Program-made: the position numbers and the translations under genes
Part shown: positions 23,434-34,482 of the stretch, piece after piece
How the letters are laid out: every line of letters starts with the position of its first letter
How positions within the stretch are numbered: the stretch's first letter is position 1
Notes under the pieces: generated by a model
The model's input: the letters and a program-made list of their open reading frames with translations, nothing else
Database searches by the model: none
Told to the model about the DNA's origin: nothing
NCBI GenBank assembly: GCA_033239525.1
Contig: BSYO01000033.1
Coordinates: forward strand, 1,851,501-1,915,500
Length of the DNA stretch: 64,000 nt
Direction: 5' to 3'
Source: Nepenthes gracilis
Taxonomy: Eukaryota; Streptophyta; Magnoliopsida; Caryophyllales; Nepenthaceae

Positions 23434-26400
23434 TCAAAATTGCATCGCTTTAGGTGCGAGTCTCAACAGCCTATCAAGTGCAGTAGGCAAGAACTTCCTC
23501 CCAAACAAGAAGCAGGTGGTGGTAGTCTTCCCATTGTGCTCGCACACGTGCCCGCTCCTCAACAGCTCCAAGAACTCGACCGTTACGTGCATCCGACTAT
23601 ATTTCGCCGGGTGGCTCCCGCCTCTGGACCAGTCCACCCAGGTCAGGCTCCGGTTGGAATTCCTCCTCCCGAACCTCATGTTCACTAGGGTTGGCAGGTA
23701 GTGTTCGTCCGCGTAGCATGAAACTATACAATATCTTTTGAATAAGGAGAAGTAGCGTCTGTCGGAGATGATTTCGACTGCCAAATCTCGATCGATCTCG
23801 AACCACTGCGAGCCCTTTCTCCACTGGTCGATCGTGATGTAGGGGCTCATGTGGTGCTTGTAGCGGCCCCGACCCACTCGGCTCGGTTGATCGTAGACCT
23901 CCACGTGGGTCTGGCTGGAGTTTATGAGGTATGAGTATATGGTGGAGAAGTTGAAGAGAGGAATGCAGGACTCTGAGAGGAGGACAAAACGTTGGTTGGA
24001 AACGTCGAGGAGAGCGTTGGCCAGTAGGCGGAGCTCAGCTTCAATCATATTGAAACTGCCCCATTTAACTTCCTACATTAATAAGCAGACAAGCCAAACA
24101 AAAAAAGAAATTATTGAAATATCCCACAAAAATATTATTTATATAATTTATTTATAGTCAATATTGATGGGAATTATTACCCAAATAACTGGTAATCACC
24201 CATGAGATAAATTATAGAAACTCCAGATAACTTCTACGGTTTGTTTTTGAAAGAAACATACCATAACCAACAGGAGTTAAAATAACTAAGTATACTTATC
24301 TGGAGAAGTTATACTTATCCGGAGAAGTTACAAAATTGAAAGGAGACCCTATATAAAGAGAAGGTAATCCTCCAAGAAGGGGGGCTCTGGAGCTCTTTCT
24401 CTCTGAAAATTACTATCTGAAATAAAAATAAATACATCGTTTCCTTTTTATTATTCAAAAAAGGCCATGACTGACTTGAACGTCGTAGAGCCTGTGGGGA
24501 TCTAACCTCATTGGCCTTTTGACCATCTTATCCTCTTTGGTATTGTACAGGTCCTGAGTTAAAGAAACGGAGCAACAAAATCATCTCCATCCAACTCCGG
24601 ACTAGATCCGCAACAGATATATAGTAATTTTTGACTCGAATGAGTTAGCACATGTAACAAAAATAGTATCAGATAATTGTATGCTACTCTAAAATCAAAA
24701 TTTATATATCATATAAAATAAAATTTAAATACTAAGTTAATTTTAGGATAGGTTAATAAATATATATATCACACATTCATTAATGCTACGTGTCTGTATG
24801 AATGAATATATATTAAATTACTCAATAATCCCCTATTGATAGCTGATGAGTGATCTCAAATTTTTTAAATAGTTTAGAGACAACATACAATACACATTAT
24901 TTTTACAAGTCTAAGCTATTATAATAAATTATGATTTTAATCTCAATCACGATGTGCCTGCATCACCTAACTTGATTACTTACTATAATAGTGAAACATT
25001 ATGTTATTGTATTATATGAACCATTAGGCCAAACAAAAAATAATTAAATTTGGTGGGATTTATTAAAATTTTTAGTTCAATTATTTATATATTTATATTT
25101 AATTTTTTATCTAATTTTTTTAATTCTCATATGTGTCCGCCCCTGAATAAAGGTTTCAAAAGATCTCAAATTTGGATTTTTTTTTTTTTTTTTTTGGTTT
25201 TTCCATTGGAAAAGTTAAAGTATGGTTCTCTTTATGTGCCTAGTGTCCCCTAACCATCGGTCTAAGCTATAGAAGAGGAGTGACCCCTCATTGGGGTTGA
25301 TCAACTTTCATACGAGTTCCACAATTTATAATTTGATATTCATTTAATAGCTTGAGCAAACCAAATAGGAATAAGAAAATTTGTGTAATGTTTTTACAAA
25401 TTTTGACTCGAATTAAATATTGACAGAGAAATATGCATAATATTTTTATGTGTATGAATTGTATACTTTTATTACTTCCTTACATATTTAGAATCAAGAA
25501 AACTATCACTCTTTACTCAATATGTAAAAATTCGTCTCGTAGGACTATATGCCCCTTGGACCAGCAATGATGATAGCAATGAGACACAATCTCAATTTTA
25601 GTCAAACAATTGAGACATGCCTCTTTATTGATAAGCTAAATCCATTGTCTATCAAATAAAGAAGTCTAAGACCACCAATATAACTTTGTGATAATTGGAA
25701 TGCAACAATGATACTATCTAATGGGCAAGGACTATTGAATAACCGTTTGATGGCAAGTAGCTTGTCTTCCATGTCAAAGAGGGGCAAAATGGTGAACTAT
25801 GATAGCCCTAATTGGAAGTAGAGGGGGTGTTCGACCTAAAATACGAAGTAAGTGCACCAGTTATAATTCACAAGATAGTCAACCACCAATCCCACCCACC
25901 TGACTCAACGATTCTATTGTGCAACGGCTTTTAGGGTGTACTTATAAATATGACCATTCACTTCATTTAGAGGGGATAAAAAAATTTAAATTATTCAAAT
26001 TGATTCTGGAGAACAAAAAAGGCCAATATTTTGTTGAATATCACAATCTAAAATACTTAAGTGAATCTCTTTATTGACTTGAAATTGAGTTACTGTCTTA
26101 AAAAACGTATTATAAAATACTTAAGTGAATATTATAAAGAATAAGTATTGCACGTATTCCTCCGCATTCCCATAAAATACGCAGTGTGACGAAATATGAA
26201 AGAAATTTAATTCATCTAGTCTCATATGACCCCTAATGGGCAGCCCTAAGATGAAAGCATGAGAGATTTGAAATTTGGGACCTTAAACTAAAAAGGCCTG
26301 GGGAAATTTCGCTCCAATTAGTTAGTTGATTCTCCAAACCAAGCATGTCACTAGCTTCTGGGTTCCATCCAATGGAATCGAATGACCTAGGACAAAGATC

Positions 26401-28528
26401 ATAAGATGGCCATGACCTAATGATAGATCCCACAATAAGTAAAAACTGAGGCGTTCATCTCCTTTATCTTTAATGAATGCCCTGATAACATTCTCTACCT
26501 AAGCATCCTGTGAAATGCCAGTATCAAAAGTAATACAATTGAAAAAAAGGCAATAACCCCCCCCCCCAACAAGTGCTAAAATGTCAGTACCTAAAGTATT
26601 GTGATCGGAAAATGAGACGATAAGTGCCCCCAACGAATGCTAAAAATCAAACCAAATGAAGTTATCATTCCTATTACCCACGACATGACACACAAATGGT
26701 CTCCGTTAGGTCCTAAGCTTCATAATTTGTAGAAACCCTAGGAATAAATTGATAGATCTTAATGATCCCAAATACATTTGCCTTTAATCTAGAAAAGCCT
26801 AATCCAATTCACTTAAATAGAAGCCTCGTTGTCTGCCAAAAGTCACCAAAAGTGTTTCACCGAGAGAGCTTTGTTCCAAACAACATAGTTCTTCGGGCCA
26901 AGGCCACCTTCTCTTTTGGACTTGCAATTATCCATCCATGGCACCTTAACTAAAAATTTCTTCGAATTAACACCATGCTAGAAAAACATCCTAATGATAC
27001 TATTAGCCATCTTCAAAATTGATTTAAGGATGATGAAAATAGAGACCCAACTTGACTAAATATCTATAAAAATAGAACAAATGAACTATAATCTACGACC
27101 AAAAGATAGCAATTTATTTTTCTAGGATATCACCCTATTGAAAATCCTATCAATTAGTGAGAACCTAATACCCCGTCACTGTGAGTCGAGGTGAAATGAG
27201 TGGCACACCCAAGTAATGAACGGGAAAAGAACCGATTATGAATCACAAATTCCCCTTAATATCCAACATTATACCTTTGTCACTGCAACGAGCGAAACAT
27301 TCACTTTTGTAAATGCTCAGAATCAAATCAGAATGGCTCACAAAATTTGTGGGACACTGTTTCATAATCGTCACTAAGTGTCTATCAACTGCACTGAAAA
27401 GATTTGAAGTCGTCTGTAAAATTCAACATCTAGTCTCCGAATCTCTCCATTTTCGGTGGAAGCTAAACTCCATATTGTTAGTAATTTTAACCTTAATCAT
27501 ATCATAAAGGATCTCTATATAGATGATAAACAGGTAGCGCAAAATAACCTTACTTTGGCAAAATATTTTCTTTTCTGAATGAATCCTGAAAAATTTTATC
27601 GTTTATTCTTATTTTTATCTATTTTTTGTAATTTTGTATCTTCTACCCCCGTGACACTTGGAACGGGGGATCCTACTCCGCGGAGCAGGATATTTCGTCC
27701 CATAAATAGAATTTTTTTTAATATAAAATTTAAAATAAAAAAAATTATTTATAGGGTAAAATCCTACTTCGCGGAGCAGGATCTCCCAGTCCCGTGACAC
27801 TTACGTTGGAGAATGCTGCTACTGTTTTGCACGTTCCTAGTTTACTGTTATCTTTACCAATTAGGTTGATCAACTGCCAGCCGACAAAATGTCAAACATC
27901 TCATTCCTTCAGAATATGCTATAAAAATAATTATCATAATAATAAATAATAAAATTTCGAAAGAAACTAGACATTATTATAACAATGATAATGATGATAA
28001 ATTTACCTTACTGGGAATTGTCCGCCGTCGAAAAACCCCGGTTTCCGTCGTCGGTGCAGCGAAGGATGGATCAGAGTGAACATAAATGGAGTAAAGACCT
28101 TCATGCCCCTTGAAGAACTTCTCCCACAAGGGGGCTAATGGAAGATGCCCTTTGGTCAAGAACATGAAAGCCACCTTCGGGACTCTTTTGAATGGATATT
28201 TTCTTATTCTTGGAACCATCGAAGCTCTCCACAGCAGCTCCTCGTCGTCCATGTCGTGCATAAGTTCTGGCAGCTCCATCACCGGCGGCAAGGGCGGCTG
28301 TGATGGCGGTGGCGTTGATGAAGAATTAGAGGTGAGGGGGAGCAGCGCGAGTTCTGGATTGATGAATGAGAATCTTTGTAAAGAGAAGCTGAGCATGATT
28401 CCCAGAGTAAGGCCGAGGAGGAAGAGAAAAGGATAGAAAATAAGCTTCGAAGAATTCATGTGCGTTGTAGTGCTGAAAAGCTTGATTGCTAGCGTTAATG
28501 GAGTTTGATTTTCATTCTGATATTTCAT
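23434..28528 (-). CDS. GT14 / DUF266 Core-2/I-branching-like glycosyltransferase
   Basis: Two exons, 28528-28007 and 24072-23434, spliced GT-AG with phase kept (IPSK|EVKWG), give 386 residues, normal for the family. A type II anchor ([18 protein letters not shown], roughly 28-47) is followed by a Pro/Ser-rich stem. The conserved lumenal blocks are [95 protein letters not shown] and [10 protein letters not shown]. Members are Golgi type II membrane proteins, some linked to wall polysaccharide or arabinogalactan glycosylation (rice BC10); the substrate of this one cannot be read from sequence. An ATG 23 codons later (28459) is an alternative start. The 3.9-kb intron contains a solo LTR, a LINE remnant and a fold-back repeat. 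Confidence 0.92.
24165..24615 (+). mobile_element. Solo LTR in the GT14 intron
   Basis: The 451-bp unit starts TGATGGGAATTA and ends ATCCGCAACA. It is flanked by AATAT (24160-24164) and GATAT (24616-24620), four of five bases identical. It contains CCCTATATAAAGAG (TATA-like) and TGACTTGAACGTCG, a motif seen in other plant Gypsy LTRs including those here. No primer site follows. It is in the opposite orientation to the host gene. Confidence 0.7.
25500..27560 (-). mobile_element. Degraded LINE remnant in the GT14 intron
   Basis: Read on the minus strand, short stretches recall the C-terminal part of plant L1-type reverse transcriptase frames. Examples are a [16 protein letters not shown] segment near 27200 and a basic [17 protein letters not shown] segment near 26900. 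Stops and frameshifts separate these pieces, so it is dead. Boundaries are approximate and no poly(A) tail or target duplication was fixed. Confidence 0.5.
27648..27802. repeat. Palindromic fold-back repeat bounded by a 12-bp direct repeat
   Basis: The 12-mer CCCGTGACACTT occurs at 27648-27659 and again at 27791-27802. Between the copies are two near-perfect palindromes, ATCCTACTCCGCGGAGCAGG plus AT (around 27670-27691) and its one-base variant (around 27761-27782). They flank an inverted pair CCCATAAATA / TATTTATAGGG with an A/T-only centre. The unit can fold on itself completely. It resembles a MITE, or a decayed fold-back element; the class is unknown to me. Confidence 0.75.
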
Positions 28529-28573
28529 GGTTTCAACTTCCTGATATGGAATTGTAGCAGAGAATAAGGTGGA

Positions 28574-28594
28574 GGGAGAGAGAGAGAGAGAGAG
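28574..28594. repeat. (GA)n run in the GT14 leader
   Basis: About ten GA units some 45 bp upstream of the start codon. On the gene's strand this is a CT-rich tract, common in plant 5' leaders. Confidence 0.85.
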
Positions 28595-28599
28595 GAGGA

Positions 28600-31463
28600 A
28601 TTATCTGGGGAAGGAAGTTGAAGAGTTTTATTGGATTGGCGTGCCGGCTTTGCCATCTTGAAAGTTGCCTTCATCCAACGGTCAATCAAACTATGGTGTG
28701 GTGTGCAGAAGAACTACCCGAAATTAATAAAAAAAAAAAACTAAATAAATATAATAAAAAATAGATAATTTATAAATAGTATACGTAGTAATTATATCGA
28801 AATCATATTTGTTTATATTATTTTTTAACTAGACTAACCTTGTTGGCTTCCCCATATATAATGAAAAATATGTTGTGAATAAAATAAATAATTAATTATT
28901 CAGCTCTTATTATCAACTTTAAAAAAATAAGCAGGTCGAACATCATCGATAGCCTCATTTTGTATATTTTTATCCTTAGAAAAGTATATTGACTGAGCAA
29001 TGAAATATTTTTACTTATAAATAAAAAATCATCTATTCGCTTAATTATAGTAAGATAATCTCCAATAAAAAAGTAATTATACTAACTGCGTTATTATTTA
29101 ATTCTAAGGTCGAGCTATTTCTCATTTGAGACTTAATCTGTTTTACGAAAGGTATAAAATATATACAGTTGATTGTCTCAATCTATACAGTTTTATCGTC
29201 AAAAAGAACCTCTAATAAAGACAAATGTACTCCCACTTATACGCAGATGATTAACTATTTAGTCAATTAATATGTAATAATTCATCCCATAAAAATCACC
29301 TATGTTATATTTAATTTAATAAATTAATATAAAATAATCCACGTCACAATAACAGCTTATATTATGCTTGATCAATAAAATACAAATAAACCAATTACTT
29401 AGTAACTCTTATATATCAAGCGGTTGAATTATGGTAATAATTACGGGATTTTTATACCGTGGACTTTGTTAAGTTATGCAATATAGGTAAGTTTTTTTAT
29501 AAAATTAATGAATTAATAATGTAAAAAAATTATAAGTTTATATATAGAGATAAAAAAAATTACTTTAAAAAAAAATAAAAAAATCGACTGAATTTACGAC
29601 CGTTGGGGCTCCTAGAAAGAGAAGAAGTCAGAATTATTTACTCAACAAATGGCGGTGGTTGACGAGCAAAGGGGACCGAGTCAATTTAATTGAGTCGATT
29701 TCTTATTTACCTTTTATTCATCTCTACTAGTCAATTTTATTTAGTTATTTAGAATTTCAAAAAATATCTAGTCATTTAATAAAGTTAATGATTAATTCAA
29801 TAATTGAAGAAATACTTATCTATTATCGTAAAAAATTTATCATAAAATATTATAATTTTTTAATTAATAAGATGTCTATTTTTTTAAAAAAATATTGATA
29901 CTGATACTGTTGAGAATAGAGGATACTATCGTGTTAGAGCCGTTATATTGTTTACTTTTTTTATTATTGCTGTATATTTATGTATTTAAAATTATTATTA
30001 TTTACTAATAAGAAATTAAACACTAAATATTGCTAGTTATTTTTTTTTATTGAATTATCTCTAGTATGAATATTATATTTTTTATTTTAACTAACTTAAT
30101 CTATTAATTATTCGATTAATATTCATTATCAGATGAATTAAAACCGTGAAGATTTATTACGAAAATGATTATTATTTATCCAACTTTAAATTTTTTATGT
30201 TAAAATAATATTTAAAAAATAAAAATAAAAATTCCCCCCACTCATAAGATAATTCCATATATTTTCCTAATCTATGTAAGAGAGGATGCCCTTTCTATTG
30301 AGAAAGCCTAACAACAAGTCCAAACGTCGTCGTTTTGAAATAGAATCTTCTAATTATATATATATATTAATTCTGAAAAATCAGCCTGCCTAATTCTTCA
30401 AAGTCAAATAGGGAAAGTATGCAGAACGGTCCAAAAGCCACAGGTCAGCCCCAGACTTCCGATTGGGACAGATTTTAAAGATCAGCGGAAAACACAAACC
30501 ACGTAGAAAATAAAAATAAATAAATAAATAATAATAAAATAAATAAATAATAATAAAATAAATAAATAAATAAATAAAATCATGATGCAAATTTCTTCTA
30601 AGGTGGAAAAGAGACACAAGCATAGCGCGTCTGGTGAAACGCGGCGGCTACAAGCGTATTGACTGTCATTTTAACGTGTTGGAATTCGGAATGGGGGGCC
30701 TGTACCGCAGTTCTGTATATTTCTCCCAATTTGTTGAACCATTCATTGTTTTACGCATATCCAACGGTGCTCATCATGCGACACAGTCCTGCATTTTTGC
30801 GGTGCAGGACCCTTGTTTTTGTTGGAATTTCTCTATAACTCTAATTAATTATTAAATTATATAAATTTAATATAAAAGATCTAATTTTTTATAAAAAAAA
30901 CATAAATTCATTAATTTTACATTTTGGTATATTATAATATTTAATAATTTTTTTAAAAAAAATATTATCATATTTTTAATAATTTGTTAAAGTTTAAATG
31001 TCAAACGTTAGTTTAAAATTAGACGTGATTGGTATGATTATACTACCACCCAATTCTATTAGATGTTTCCTAATATATTTATAGTTAGGATACAACCACT
31101 ATAATTTTTTTTGAAATATTTTAATTAGATTTACATACAGATAATTTAATAAAATATAAAACAGTATTTTTTATCTATAAAAAATTAAAAAATAATAAGA
31201 TTCTATAATTCACATTTATTTTTCTACATATGACGTCATAATTAGTCCTATAACACATTAACCTTATTTTATTCATACATATTGATTTTAAATTTAGGAA
31301 TTATTACGTATTCAATGGACGAAAGAAAAATGGGGACGAAGAAAATGAAAAATGAATTCCCCAACGAGTTCATTCATGTTTAGTTGGAATCAAAATTCAA
31401 ATTTGCAAATTTAATTTTTATTCTATTGAAATAAAATTAAAAAGAATTCAAATTTTATTTTTC
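28600..31463. other. AT-rich intergenic stretch
   Basis: The first few hundred bases should be the promoter of the GT14 gene. No gene or element was recognised in the rest. There is an (AAAT/AAT)n tract at about 30508-30582, and a slightly GC-richer island at 30600-30830 whose 73-codon frame has no family resemblance. Confidence 0.6.
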
Positions 31464-31468
31464 ATATT

Positions 31469-32583
31469 TGTCGAGTCCTAATATAAGGGCCCATAAAACA
31501 CGGCCTATAAAACACGGCCCAAAAGAAAGGCCCAGGCAAAAAGCCCAGGAATGTGTCCACGGATCAAGAGGGCTGGGCAATCTAAGAAGCCCGAAAGCAC
31601 AGGCTAATATCCCAGAGGCCAAGGCCATGACAAAGGTCCGAGAGATCCCGTCAGCCCCCAAGGAAGCTCGAGGACATCACTAACGACATCCAAGTACGAG
31701 GACAAGAAGAAGCCCGAGAACCCAAAAAGTTCTATCAAATATCAGGTCAGTCCGAGAAGTCAAGAAGGAAGCTCAGGGGCTTTCCACAAAGGTCCTCCAA
31801 AAGCTACCTCCTCCAACAAGTCTGCGAACCCACAAAGCAGCAAGGGATGCCACGCGAGTACGAGGACTACCTCACACACGGCCCAGAACGCCAGCTAAGC
31901 AACTTCGTCGATTCCCAAGGAACCTGCAACCACTGCCAGTCGCCGTCTTCACAAGGCACGCCTGGTCAAATCAAGACTGACGCCTAGACCCTACGCACCT
32001 GACACACTCTGGCCTACCAGTGACGCCAGCCCCGTGCTACCCCTCACACGCCAGCAGCATTAAATGAGGCCAATGAGACAGTGGACAGCCTCTTGGTCGC
32101 CTGTTGGTTGCCACGTATCTCCTCCCCAGTAGCACATTTTCCCCTATAAATACTCTGCAAAGGCTCTTGCCTAAGGGACTTTTCGGCCCTTTTCTTCCCA
32201 CTCGCTCCAAAGGAAAAGAGTCTTCTCTCTGGCTCACCCTAGACACAAAGGAAAAAGGCTTAGACTCTCCTTTAGCACCTTCTACCTCCCTCCTCAAAAA
32301 GGAGGAACGAAAGAGTGACAAAGCTTCCCAACGAGAGAAGCCCCTAAGGAAAGAAACATAAGACAAGAAACAAGGAAGGGATCCACCCTAAACACTTATA
32401 ATTTGTAAAGACTTTCATCTAAATAGTGAATCATTTTCAAAAGGCCTGGAGCCTCATGGTTTTTCATCTTCATTTAAGAGGAGGTTTTTCACGTAAAAAT
32501 CTAGTCTCAGTTTCTCCCTCTCCACATCCATCACCCCCCAAACACTTGTGTTGCACGTGGACCCCTGGTCCCGGAATGCAACA
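31469..32583 (+). repeat. 5' LTR of the pol-less Tat element
   Basis: 1,115 bp. It contains a TATA box (CCCTATAAATACTCTGC near 32143) and, unlike its partner, a 15-bp duplication of CATAAAACACGGCC-type sequence near 31490-31515. All long frames inside are spurious. Confidence 0.92.
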
Positions 32584-32600
32584 TTGGCGCCGTCTGTAGG
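32584..32600 (+). other. Primer binding site
   Basis: TTGGCGCCGTCTGTAGG directly abuts the LTR. The GGCGCC core matches the 3' end of plant tRNA-Asp; the extension differs, as in many Tat elements. Confidence 0.8.
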
Positions 32601-32656
32601 AAACTGACAAAAGGCCCATAGCTTCCTACCCTCCTACAATAGCCAACGCTCCGAAA

Positions 32657-33417
32657 ATGGTGAGCAGACAAGATAGTACGTCCACCCGGGAAGAAGAGCG
32701 CTTCGACAGGTGCCTCCCATCGGGCAGGAGGATGAGTGGTGGTCCCGGTACTAGCGTGCGCAAGCTAGTACAGAAGGTGGACTGCCTTTCAAGAGCCGTC
32801 CGTACCCTCCGCGAGAAAGTGGACGAATAGTCCAGGGGCGCGCACCCCAAGAGCTCGCGTCCAGCAGCGCCACGGAGGCGACAAGTGGCGCAAGCTCCCG
32901 GCGAATTGAGGGACTACCTCAACAGAAAGAAGTACATAAGCTAGGTACCAACGAAGAAAGGGCTCAATAGGCTCTAGAAGACAGTCTTCGAACCCAAAAT
33001 CGACGAAACGAGTTAGCCGGGAGAACAAGAAGACCCCTGCCCCCGAGGACAGGGGAAGGAAAAAGGAGGGCTGGCGCCCGAAGGAAGACCCAGGGACCGC
33101 CCGGGCAAAGCGAGCCCGAACGGGTGGTCCTTGGAGGAAATGGGCCCTCAGGCCCATTTGCTCTCACCGAATCCCTCACCAATATCCTGAGGCAGATCAG
33201 GGACGAAGAGTTCCTGAGATGGCCTAAGGTGCTGAAGAATCCAGAGGGAGGCGACCAGTGGGAGTATTATCATTACCACTGCAACCGCGACCATGATACC
33301 GAGGACTGCACGAAACTCCAGGCAGAGATCGAGCGGCTGGTAATGGAAAGCTATCTCGACCACTTCCTGCCATGCCCCGAGCATGGTCCCGAAACAGCAG
33401 AACGCAGCCGGTAGCGC
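32657..33417 (+). pseudogene. Tat gag remnant
   Basis: The ATG at 32657 opens a charged N-terminal segment, stopped by TAG after about 57 codons. It resumes with ELRDYLNRKKY near 32903, alignable with ELRDYLNSKRS in the gag of the 46582-57580 element. A second piece in another frame (33124-33414) carries the nucleocapsid-like signature YHYHCNRDHDTEDCTKL followed by QAEIERL. The capsid core between these pieces is missing. The protein would package element RNA in an intact relative; here it is non-functional. Confidence 0.8.
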
Positions 33418-33689
33418 CGCTCGAAGGGCAAAACCGTGATGGGCGCGGAGCAGTCCTGACCACCCGCTAGGGGCGCCAATACTAGCGAGGTTGGCATTGA
33501 ACGTAACTGTTAGGAGAACCAAGGGAACAGCAAAGAGGAGCATGAAAGCCCAAGCGCGCGGACTGATGTAACTTAAGGACTAGAAAGGGCCTTGGAGGCC
33601 ACGCAATGTAACACGTGTACATCAATGAAAACGCCCTTTCATTATGCCTACTGTGAAGTATTCTCATGTTCCCTCATCAACAACAAAGC

Positions 33690-34158
33690 AACTCCAAAAA
33701 CTCGGCTGTGACCGAGCGGCCCCAGAGGTCGAACTCCAAAAACTCGGCTGTGACCGAGCGGCCCTAGAGGTCGAACACCAAAAACTCGGCTGTAACCGAG
33801 TGGCCCCAGAAGTCAAACTCTAAAAACTCGGGTGCAACTGAGCGGCCCCAGAGGTCGAACTCCAAAAACTCGACCGTGACCGAGCGGCCCCAGAGGTCGA
33901 ACTTCAAAAACTCGGCCGTGACCGAGCGGCCCCAGAGGTCGAACTCTAAAAACTCGGCTGTGACCGAGCGGCCCCAGAGGTCAAACTCCAAAAACTCGGC
34001 CGTGACCGAGCGGCCTCAGAGGTTGAACTTCAAAAACTCGGCCGTGACCGAGCGGCCCCAGAGGTCGAACTCTAAAAACTCGGCGGTGACCGAGCGGCTC
34101 CAGAGGTCGAACTCCAAAAACTCGGCTGTGACAGAGCGGCCCCAGAGGTCGAACTCCA
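33690..34158 (+). repeat. Tandem array A, 42-bp monomer, about 11 copies
   Basis: The monomer is built on AAAACTCGGCTGTGACCGAG followed by CGGCCCCAGAGGTCGAACTCC. CTCGG...CCGAG forms a small stem in each unit. Because 42 is a multiple of three, one frame stays open through most of the array (33876-34190, repeat TERPQRSNSKNSAV). That is a side effect of monomer length rather than evidence of a gene. It lies between the gag remnant and the antisense frame, the hypervariable zone of Tat elements. Confidence 0.95.
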
Positions 34159-34482
34159 ACACCAAAAAACCCGAAAGGTCAAAAGGTTAAAATGCTAAGA
34201 ATCCTAAGGAGATCACACGCTCAAAGCCAAGAGTAAGGTGCTGTGCATCGCGCCACCAAAAAAAGGGGGGGAAGAGAAGAAAGAAGAGAGAGAACAACAC
34301 TTGTGCAAGCAAGACAAAAGAAGACCAGAGGAAATTCTAAAACTTTGATGCAAAAAGGACAAGTCTCATTCATAAAAATGAATTCACGTATGTGTGACGA
34401 AATAAGAAAAATAAACGAAATGTCAAGGGAGCGCCTCTTGACTCCCTTCTCCTTGAGCCTCTCGAGCTCCTGAAGACCCTAC

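Noticed and set aside
30390..30623. 77-codon minus-strand Tyr/Ile-rich frame
   Set aside because: Translation of an (AAAT/AAT)n simple repeat.
31455..32366. Frames at 31455-31683 and 32037-32366
   Set aside because: They lie in the 5' LTR of the pol-less element and are mirrored in the 3' LTR.
33690..34158. Regularly spaced repeats as a CRISPR array
   Set aside because: The units are contiguous with no unique spacers, and the locus is a plant retroelement.
33876..34190. 104-codon repeat frame (TERPQRSNSKNSAV units) as a protein gene
   Set aside because: It is array A read in a frame kept open because the monomer is 42 bp. There is no start context or non-repeat domain, and homologous arrays with other lengths lack it.
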